DNA from: GCA-002793235 sp965267355
GTDB lineage: Bacteria > Bacteroidota > Bacteroidia > Flavobacteriales_E > Vicingaceae
NCBI GenBank assembly: GCA_965267355.1
Contig: OZ253956.1
Location: 2,170,001 to 2,234,000, forward strand
Reading direction: 5' to 3'
Length of the DNA: 64,000 nucleotides
Positions 54,751 to 61,712 of the stretch are shown here, one piece after another. The notes under the pieces are model-generated. The model had not been told where the DNA came from. It saw only the letters and a program-made list of their open reading frames with translations, and did no database searches. A program made the translations under genes and the position numbers. Within the stretch, counting starts at the first letter, position 1. Every line of letters starts with the position of its first letter.

Positions 54751-56213
54751 TGAGGATAGGATTAATCATCATATCAATTCTAATTTCATTTAGCAGTCAA
54801 TCGCAAACTGTTAAAGCGGTTAGGTATGTCATGAAGCAAATGTTAGATGATGAAGATTTGAAGAATGCATCTATTGGTTTTTATGCTCTTGATTTAGATT
54901 CCAACCAACTCATTTCAGGAATTAGGTCTAAAATGAGTTTGGTTCCAGCCTCTACTATGAAGTTGGTTACTACTGCAACAGCTTTGGAAATGATGGGGTC
55001 TGGAAAACGATTTACTACAACTATAAAATATTCAGGAGAAATTGATACTAACTGTGTATTAAATGGAAATATTTACATTGTAGGTGGAGGTGACCCCTGT
55101 CTGGGTTCTCCAAGATATGCAAAACATTATGGTGATTTTATGGATAAGTGGGCTACAGAAATAGTTAACCTAGGGATTGATTCTATTAATGGAAGGGTAA
55201 TTGGTGATGCAACCATTTTTAGTGAGCAGATGATTCCTCCAACATGGATTTGGGGAGATTTGGGCAACTATTATGGTACTGGTCCTTGTGGGCTATCGAT
55301 TTACGATAATCTTTGTCAGCTTACCTTAACGTCAGGTAAAAAAGGAGATTCAACAGTAATTAGTTGTATTAATCCATATATTCCTGATTTAAGTTTTGAT
55401 AACTATGTAAAAGGAATGACTACCCAAAAGGATTTATCCTACATATATGGAGCTCCATATCAAAACAATCGTATTATTAAAGGAGGAATACCCACCAACC
55501 AAAAGGATTTTAAAGTAAGAGGTTCTATTCCAGATCCATCTTATCTTAGTGCGTTTGAATTAGAAATGCAACTACGTTCAAAGGGAATTGGCTTAGCAAA
55601 TACTGCTAGTACTGTTCGAAAAATTAAATTTAATGAAAGATCGGTGTCTACAGAAAAAAAGAAAGTAATAATCACTACAAGGTCTCCAAGACTTTCTTCA
55701 ATTATTGAATCAACTAACATGTATAGTGTAAATTTATATGCTGAGCATTTAATGAATCAAATTGGGATATTCAAATACAGAAGTGGAGATGTAGGTTCGG
55801 GTACATTGGCTACTCATGAGTTTTGGGAAAAGAGTGGTTTAGATGTAGATGGTTTGTATGTAAATGATGGTAGTGGTTTATCTCGTTTTAATGCTATTAC
55901 AGCACGGCAAATGGTTGGGATATTGCAACACATGTACGAGAGCAAAAATTATAAAATATTTTTAAATACTTTGCCCGTAGCAGGAAAGTCTGGTACATTA
56001 AGAAATGTGGGTAAAGGTACAGCTGCTTCAGGTAGGATTAAGGCAAAAAGTGGATACATGACAAGGGTAAGGAGTTATGCAGGGTATGTGACAACAAAAA
56101 ATAAACGTAACATAGCTTTTGCACTAATTGTAAACAATTACAACTGTACACCTTATCAAATGAAAAAGAAAATGGAAAAGGTTATGATAAAACTAGCTGA
56201 AATTAATGAATAG
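54750..56213 (+). CDS. dacB: D-alanyl-D-alanine carboxypeptidase/endopeptidase (PBP4, S13)
   Basis: 487 residues from a GTG start overlapping the upstream stop. Signal peptide about 1-18. The three serine penicillin-recognising motifs are present: SxxK with Ser68 and Lys71 (PASTMKLVT), SVN in TNMYSVNLYAEHL, and KSGT near 413. Length fits PBP4, which trims peptidoglycan cross-bridges in the periplasm. It converges on the gene at 56214 with no gap. Confidence 0.95.
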   Translation: MRIGLIIISILISFSSQSQTVKAVRYVMKQMLDDEDLKNASIGFYALDLDSNQLISGIRSKMSLVPASTMKLVTTATALEMMGSGKRFTTTIKYSGEIDTNCVLNGNIYIVGGGDPCLGSPRYAKHYGDFMDKWATEIVNLGIDSINGRVIGDATIFSEQMIPPTWIWGDLGNYYGTGPCGLSIYDNLCQLTLTSGKKGDSTVISCINPYIPDLSFDNYVKGMTTQKDLSYIYGAPYQNNRIIKGGIPTNQKDFKVRGSIPDPSYLSAFELEMQLRSKGIGLANTASTVRKIKFNERSVSTEKKKVIITTRSPRLSSIIESTNMYSVNLYAEHLMNQIGIFKYRSGDVGSGTLATHEFWEKSGLDVDGLYVNDGSGLSRFNAITARQMVGILQHMYESKNYKIFLNTLPVAGKSGTLRNVGKGTAASGRIKAKSGYMTRVRSYAGYVTTKNKRNIAFALIVNNYNCTPYQMKKKMEKVMIKLAEINE

Positions 56214-56426
56214 CTACTTTTTTTTCTTTTTTTCGGAAACTGGTTTTCCGTTTTTATACTCACCTAAAACAACAACATCTTTCACTTTTTCGTACTCCTT
56301 AATAGCAGCCTCCATAGCTTTTTTAGAATCGCGTCTTAGTCTTATTCCGTTTTTACTTCCTTTGTTTCTTACCTCTATATAAAAACCGTCTCTAAGTTCT
56401 GTAGGTTTGGTTGCTGGTCTTCCCAT
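56214..56426 (-). CDS. Small basic hypothetical protein
   Basis: 70 residues: MGRPATKPTELRDGFYIEVR, a central helix rich in Lys/Glu (KKAMEAAIKEYEKVKDV), and a poly-Lys end. It could bind nucleic acid, but that is inference from charge. Small proteins with this start are found in other Bacteroidota. Its stop is adjacent to that of dacB. Confidence 0.7.
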   Translation of the reverse strand: MGRPATKPTELRDGFYIEVRNKGSKNGIRLRRDSKKAMEAAIKEYEKVKDVVVLGEYKNGKPVSEKKKKK

Positions 56427-56488
56427 AAAAAATCAACGTTTAACCGCGAATGTACACTTTATTAGCAGAAATGCAAGAAGAAAGCAAA

Positions 56489-57496
56489 TTATTTTGCTAT
56501 TTGTGTAAAGTATTTAACATTTTTTATGAAATGTAGGTAAACAATATTTTTGTTAATCATTCCAGTAAAATGATGTTTTTGCTTTGCAGTTCTTTTGCTT
56601 TGGTTTTGTCTTAAAGCACCATAAAAAGAAAAGTGGGCTTTGATAATGGCAATAGTATGATTGAATTTACCTTCAAGAAGTAACTTCAAACCACTCACTC
56701 CATCTAGAAATAATCTATAAAGAATAGTGCCAAATCGTTTGTTTTTTGGAAGGTTTTTATGGAGCATCAATAAACTGTTCCGATAGTTTAAAAAGGTTTT
56801 TTGAGGTTTAATTTTATTAAGAGTGCCTCCACCTACATGATGAACAATAGAGTTATGGCAATACATTACTTTATAGTCTATGTTTTGCATTCTCCAACAT
56901 AAATCTATCTCTTCCATGTGAGCAAAGAAAAATTCATCTAAGCCACCGACTTCCTGATAAACACTATTTCTTACAAACATAGCTGCTCCAGAAGCCCAAA
57001 ATATTTCTTTGTTATTATCGTATTGACCTTTATCTTCTTCCAGGTGATTAAAAATTCTTCCTTGACAAAAAGGGTAACCCAATTTATCGATAAATCCACC
57101 AGCAGCGCCTGCATATTCAAAATAAGACTTATTGTTGTAATCCTTAATTTTAGGTTGGCAAGCAGCTATCGTCTTATCATTGTCCATTATTTGTAGAAGA
57201 GGACTCAACCAGTTTTTTGTTACTTCTACATCAGAGTTAAGTAAAACAATATACTCTTCTTTAACTTGCTTTAGAGCTTTGTTATATCCACCAGCAAAAC
57301 CATAGTTTTTGTCTAATTCAATAATTCTAACTCCTGGGTAGTTGTTTTGAAGAAAAGTGATAGAATCATCAGTAGAATCATTATCAGCAACAACTACATT
57401 TGCTTCATGGCTAAATTCAGTAACTGAAGGTAAAAACTGTTCTAAAAAACTTTTTCCGTTCCAATTTAAAATAACTACTGCTATTTTTTTATTCAC
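56489..57496 (-). CDS. GT2 family glycosyltransferase
   Basis: 335 residues. The GT-A domain reads VVILNWNGKSFLEQFLPSV at the start, ADNDSTDDS, LNSDVEV (metal motif region), and FFAHMEEIDLCWRMQ, the rhamnosyltransferase-like acceptor motif. The C-terminal 90 residues are basic and amphipathic, suggesting membrane association. It starts six bases after the GWxTD gene, so the two are co-transcribed. The sugar and acceptor are unknown. Confidence 0.9.
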   Translation of the reverse strand: MNKKIAVVILNWNGKSFLEQFLPSVTEFSHEANVVVADNDSTDDSITFLQNNYPGVRIIELDKNYGFAGGYNKALKQVKEEYIVLLNSDVEVTKNWLSPLLQIMDNDKTIAACQPKIKDYNNKSYFEYAGAAGGFIDKLGYPFCQGRIFNHLEEDKGQYDNNKEIFWASGAAMFVRNSVYQEVGGLDEFFFAHMEEIDLCWRMQNIDYKVMYCHNSIVHHVGGGTLNKIKPQKTFLNYRNSLLMLHKNLPKNKRFGTILYRLFLDGVSGLKLLLEGKFNHTIAIIKAHFSFYGALRQNQSKRTAKQKHHFTGMINKNIVYLHFIKNVKYFTQIAK

Positions 57497-57502
57497 AATA
57501 AA

Positions 57503-58954
57503 TTATCTTGGGTTAGTGTAAAAATCATTAGCTCTTGTACCATAATGATCTTCTTGATTTTCGGTATCTAAATCTAGAGGTTGATTGGTTCTTTTGTGTA
57601 GTTGAACCTTCCATTGAGGATAGTTTAGATAGCCAGGCATGTCAGAGTGTAAAAGAGGAAACTCATTGGTAATCAAATCAGGACTATAAAAAACAAATCT
57701 TTTGTTGCTAAATCCATCAATTTTATAATAGTGCCAAATTTCGTAAGGGTAAGCGTTTGGTTCACTAGGGAATACACTTCTAGTGTTAGGTTTTCCGTGT
57801 TTAAGGAATATTCTACCTCTATCTGTTTTGTATCCTTTAGTTACTTGAGTAGAAAAAAGTTTATTTACCGTTTTTACGTTTTCATGGTACTTATTCCATT
57901 CTAATTCAGGATTGGTTTCGTTTCGGGTAATCCAAAAATTATAGAAGTATTGACGCATTAAATCATCATCTTCTCCTTTCAATTGATTGTTTGCGAAGTT
58001 AATTTCAATGTTAGAAGAAATTGGTTCAACAGAAGCAATGTGCTCTTTTAACTCCTCTTTGCTCATTTTAGCAACAAAAGAATTAAGGTAATCTTCTGAT
58101 ATTAATAACGGTGTAACTTCTGGATTACTGCGTTGGAAAAATACTTTCTTTTTAACTAAAAGCTCGTTTTGTTTGTTTCGAGCTTCAACAACTAGGTTAT
58201 AATTTCCTGATGGTAATTTTTCTATGGTGAAACTGTTCAATACTACATTTACAGGTTTTGCTTTTTCTCTCGAAAAACTTTTGTAATTAGCCACCACTTT
58301 ACCCGTTTCTTGAGATTCGATGTAATAATTTACCAAATAGCCTTCATCAGTACCAAGTATTTTATCGGTATTGTATATTTCTGCATAAAAAGCAATTTTG
58401 ATAAAATCTTCAGGGTAAAAATCAGAAGTATAAGGATAAATATCGTATCCACTTTTGCTAATAATACTTTTGTTAGTGGTTTTACTAAGTGATTCAACTA
58501 ACTCAATATCAGAAATGGTTATTTTATCTTTTGGGTAATTAATGTTAAGAATTTGAGTTGAGTTAAAAGGTTGAGTTGTGGTATTAATATCTTTAATGCT
58601 AATTTCAAACTCGTATTTTCCATTTGGTAATTGAATACGTTGTTGATCAATAAAATTAGTTCTAACAGTGTTGGAATCTTCAAGTTCAGGGCTAAGTAAA
58701 TTGTACTTTTTAAAAGTTTTTACTTCCTCACCTTGTTTAAAGATTAAAGTAATTTCAATGGTACTTTGATATTTACCGGTTTCATTTTTTTTGTAAACGG
58801 CAGAATTTCCAATAACAGTCAGGTATGTTTCAATATACGGTCCTTTATCGGGAGAGTTGAATGTGCAATAAGTAAAATAAGCATTTAAGGTATTCGCCCA
58901 GACACTATTACTTAGTAGTAATAACAGAATAGGTATGATGATAAGTTTTTTCAT
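57503..58954 (-). CDS. GWxTD domain-containing secreted protein
   Basis: 483 residues with a signal peptide (about 1-20). Residues about 25-280 are beta-rich, and about 350-460 contain the GWxTD-type domain: LFSTQVTKGYKTDRGRIFLKHGKPN followed by YPYEIWHYYKID. The domain is common in Bacteroidota and Gemmatimonadota and has no known function. It leads the glycosyltransferase gene. Confidence 0.88.
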   Translation of the reverse strand: MKKLIIIPILLLLLSNSVWANTLNAYFTYCTFNSPDKGPYIETYLTVIGNSAVYKKNETGKYQSTIEITLIFKQGEEVKTFKKYNLLSPELEDSNTVRTNFIDQQRIQLPNGKYEFEISIKDINTTTQPFNSTQILNINYPKDKITISDIELVESLSKTTNKSIISKSGYDIYPYTSDFYPEDFIKIAFYAEIYNTDKILGTDEGYLVNYYIESQETGKVVANYKSFSREKAKPVNVVLNSFTIEKLPSGNYNLVVEARNKQNELLVKKKVFFQRSNPEVTPLLISEDYLNSFVAKMSKEELKEHIASVEPISSNIEINFANNQLKGEDDDLMRQYFYNFWITRNETNPELEWNKYHENVKTVNKLFSTQVTKGYKTDRGRIFLKHGKPNTRSVFPSEPNAYPYEIWHYYKIDGFSNKRFVFYSPDLITNEFPLLHSDMPGYLNYPQWKVQLHKRTNQPLDLDTENQEDHYGTRANDFYTNPR

Positions 58955-59068
58955 TTAACTAGTCGTAAAATTACTATTTATCTCTAACAAAGTTTTACCT
59001 TTTTTATAAACGGTATATCAATAGTAATGTTTGGTTTAAAGCAAATCAAAAAATATTCCTAAAAAAGA

Positions 59069-59098
59069 TTTGATATTTTAAATGTATTGCTACTTTTG
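59069..59098 (+). promoter_or_regulatory. tRNA-Ser promoter
   Basis: TTTG (59069-59072), 18 bases, then TACTTTTG (59091-59098): an exact Bacteroidota -33/-7 pair ending four bases before the tRNA. Confidence 0.85.
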
Positions 59099-59102
59099 CA
59101 GC

Positions 59103-59190
59103 GGAGACGTGGCAGAGTGGTCGAATGCGGTGGTCTTGAAAACCATTGTACCTCGCGGTACCGGGGGTTCGAATCCCTCCGTCTCCGCCA
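59103..59190 (+). tRNA. tRNA-Ser (TGA anticodon)
   Basis: Acceptor GGAGACG pairs with CGTCTCC. The anticodon stem GTGGT/ACCAT encloses CTTGAAA with anticodon TGA. A long variable arm (about 59144-59162) marks it as a class II tRNA. The T loop is TTCGAAT. CCA at 59188-59190 is encoded, unlike in tRNA-His of this window. Confidence 0.95.
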
Positions 59191-59193
59191 GAT

Positions 59194-59218
59194 AAAGCCC
59201 CATTTTTGGGGCTTTTTT
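59194..59218 (+). terminator. Terminator of tRNA-Ser
   Basis: AAAGCCCC and GGGGCTTT around a short T-rich loop, followed by T residues, starting four bases after the CCA end. Confidence 0.88.
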
Positions 59219-59278
59219 AATTCAAACTTTTCTCTATTTGTAAACTACAATTCTTAATTTTATTGCTCTTTGATTTTT

Positions 59279-60718
59279 ATGTCAGAACTAGTTAATAATA
59301 TTTTATCTCTTGAAAAAGTGTCTCAAGAATTAGAACCTTCAAGAGAAGAAAGGCAGCAATTAAATGAGCAGGTAATTGAGTTTGCAGATAATTTTATAGC
59401 CAATACTGAGCTCAAAAAATCTTATTTTGGAGGAAACCCAGCTGCCAGTAAATTATCCATTGCTAAAAAAAAGAGTTTATCAGAATTACTACAGGCCTAT
59501 CAAACAGAAGTAATAGAAAAAGGAATTAATCCTGCTTCTGGCGGTCATGTAGGTTATATTCCTGGAGGAGGAATTTATACAGCTGCTTTAGCAGATTATT
59601 TAGCAGATGTGAGCAATGAGTATGCAGGCATGTATTTTGGCTCACCAGGAGCAGTAACTATAGAAAATGAAGTTGTTAAATGGTTAAAAGGGGTTTTTAA
59701 TTTTCCGGAAAGCTCGGTGGGTAACCTTACATCAGGTGGTTCAATAGCTAATTTAATTGCCTTAACTGCTGCTCGTGATAAGCATGGAATAAAGAACGAA
59801 AAAATAACCAAAAGTGTTATTTACTTAAGCGAGCATGTGCACCACTGCATACATAAAGCTATTAGAATTATTGGGTTAGAAGATGTTCAGGTTCGTTATT
59901 TAAAACTGGATGGAAATGCTAAGATTGTAGTAGAAGATTTAAAACAAAAAGTTGAAGAAGATAAAACTAATGGATTGAATCCATTCATGGTAATTGCTTC
60001 TGCCGGTACTACAGACACCGGTGCAGTTGATCCTCTTAAAGAAATAGGAGAGTATGCCAACCAAAATAATCTGTGGTATCATATTGACGGGGCCTATGGT
60101 GGTTTCTTTATTTTATGCGGTAGCAAGAAAGAATTATTTAAAGGAATTGAATTAGCAGATTCGTTGGTAATAGACCCACACAAAGGGTTGTTTTTACCTT
60201 ATGGTATGGGTGCTGTTTTGGTAAAAGATAAAACAGCAGTATTTCATTCACATCATTATACCGCTAATTACATGCAAGATGCTAATAATAATGGTCAAAT
60301 AAACCCAGCAGATGTATCTCCGGAATTAACAAAGCATTTTAGAGGCTTAAGGTTGTGGTTGCCAATGCAATTGCACGGGTTAGAACCTTTTGTAGCTTGT
60401 TTAGATGAGAAGATATTATTAACTCAATATTTTAGAGAAGAATTACAAAGAATTGGATTTGAGGTTGGTCCCGAACCAGATTTGTCAGTCAGTTATTTCT
60501 GGTATCCTTCTGGTGGAGATGAAAACGAGTTTAATGAAAAACTGATGGAAGAAGTGCATAAGGATGGGAGCGTATTTTTTAGTTCTACTAAACTGAATGG
60601 AAAGTTTGTAATTCGAATGGCTATTTTGTCGTTCCGAACTAAAAAAGCTACCATTGATAAAGCAGTGAAGATGTTTGAAGCCTGTTTAGCAAAAACAAAA
60701 CAACACGTTGAAGGATAA
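59279..60718 (+). CDS. Pyridoxal-phosphate-dependent decarboxylase, group II family
   Basis: 479 residues from the ATG at 59279 (a TTG three codons upstream is less likely). Fold type I motifs: TSGGSIANLIALTAARD, HIDGAYGGFF with the Asp that contacts the PLP nitrogen, and IDPHKGLFLPYG with the Schiff-base Lys near 302. Relatives decarboxylate aromatic amino acids, glutamate or diaminobutyrate; the substrate cannot be chosen here. Its 3' end overlaps moaA by 11 bases. Confidence 0.92.
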   Translation: MSELVNNILSLEKVSQELEPSREERQQLNEQVIEFADNFIANTELKKSYFGGNPAASKLSIAKKKSLSELLQAYQTEVIEKGINPASGGHVGYIPGGGIYTAALADYLADVSNEYAGMYFGSPGAVTIENEVVKWLKGVFNFPESSVGNLTSGGSIANLIALTAARDKHGIKNEKITKSVIYLSEHVHHCIHKAIRIIGLEDVQVRYLKLDGNAKIVVEDLKQKVEEDKTNGLNPFMVIASAGTTDTGAVDPLKEIGEYANQNNLWYHIDGAYGGFFILCGSKKELFKGIELADSLVIDPHKGLFLPYGMGAVLVKDKTAVFHSHHYTANYMQDANNNGQINPADVSPELTKHFRGLRLWLPMQLHGLEPFVACLDEKILLTQYFREELQRIGFEVGPEPDLSVSYFWYPSGGDENEFNEKLMEEVHKDGSVFFSSTKLNGKFVIRMAILSFRTKKATIDKAVKMFEACLAKTKQHVEG

Positions 60719-61712
60719 GAAAAACATAATAGACCAATTTGGACGTATACACAATTACTTACGTATATCGCTTACGGAGAGGTGTAACCTAAGGTGTTTT
60801 TATTGCATGCCCGAAGAAGGTATTGAGTTATCCGAAAAGAGTAATGTGCTTACTCACGAAGAAGTAATCTTTCTTGCCAAAGAGTTTGTAAAGTTAGGAG
60901 TAAATAAAATCAGGTTAACAGGAGGAGAACCACTAGTTAAAAAGAATGTAGAAAAGATAATTCGAGAGCTTTCTGACTTGCCAATTCAATTAAGTATTAC
61001 CACTAATGGAATATTATTGGATAAATATTTACCCTTATTAAAAGAATGTAATGTAAACAATCTCAACATTAGTTTAGATACACTGGATAGAGAGCAGTTT
61101 AATTACATGACAAGAAGAGATTATTTTGACAGGGTATTAGCTAACATTTATCAAAGTATTATGCAGGGTTTTAATGTAAAGGTAAATGCAGTATTAATGA
61201 AAGGAATAAACGATAGTGAATTGTTTGATTTTGTTGAGTTTACTAAAGATAGAGATGTTTCTTTTCGCTTTATAGAATTTATGCCTTTTGATGGAAATAA
61301 ATGGGATACATCTAAAGTGGTAACGCTTGATGATATTTTTACTGAGTTAGGTAAACATTATGCTCAAGATCAAATCATTAAGTTAGAAGATAAGAAGCAC
61401 GATACCACCAAAAATTATAGAATTAAAGGGTATAAGGGTAGTTTTGGAATTATTAGTACAGTTTCTAACCCTTTTTGTGATAGCTGTAACCGTATTCGAT
61501 TAACAGCCAATGGTAAAATTAAAAACTGCCTGTTTTCTCAAACCGAAACCGACTTGTTAAACCCATTAAGAAATGGAGAGGCAATTGAGCCGTTAATTTT
61601 AAATGCTGTAAAAAATAAAGCCAAAAGTAGAGGCGGAATGGTATCTGATGAAGATTTCTCTAACAAGGAAATCAATACTAAAAACAGAGCAATGATAAGT
61701 ATTGGTGGGTGA
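60708..61712 (+). CDS. moaA: GTP 3',8-cyclase MoaA
   Basis: 334 residues from a TTG start. The radical-SAM cluster is CNLRCFYC (Cys26, Cys30, Cys33), and the second cluster is FCDSCNRIRLTANGKIKNC. The C-terminus ends in the required double glycine (ISIGG). It starts molybdenum cofactor synthesis from GTP. No ATG fits the conserved start (DQFGRIHNYLRISLTERC). It overlaps the decarboxylase gene by 11 bases and the SpoIIE gene by four (GTGA). Confidence 0.96.
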   Translation: MKDKKNIIDQFGRIHNYLRISLTERCNLRCFYCMPEEGIELSEKSNVLTHEEVIFLAKEFVKLGVNKIRLTGGEPLVKKNVEKIIRELSDLPIQLSITTNGILLDKYLPLLKECNVNNLNISLDTLDREQFNYMTRRDYFDRVLANIYQSIMQGFNVKVNAVLMKGINDSELFDFVEFTKDRDVSFRFIEFMPFDGNKWDTSKVVTLDDIFTELGKHYAQDQIIKLEDKKHDTTKNYRIKGYKGSFGIISTVSNPFCDSCNRIRLTANGKIKNCLFSQTETDLLNPLRNGEAIEPLILNAVKNKAKSRGGMVSDEDFSNKEINTKNRAMISIGG

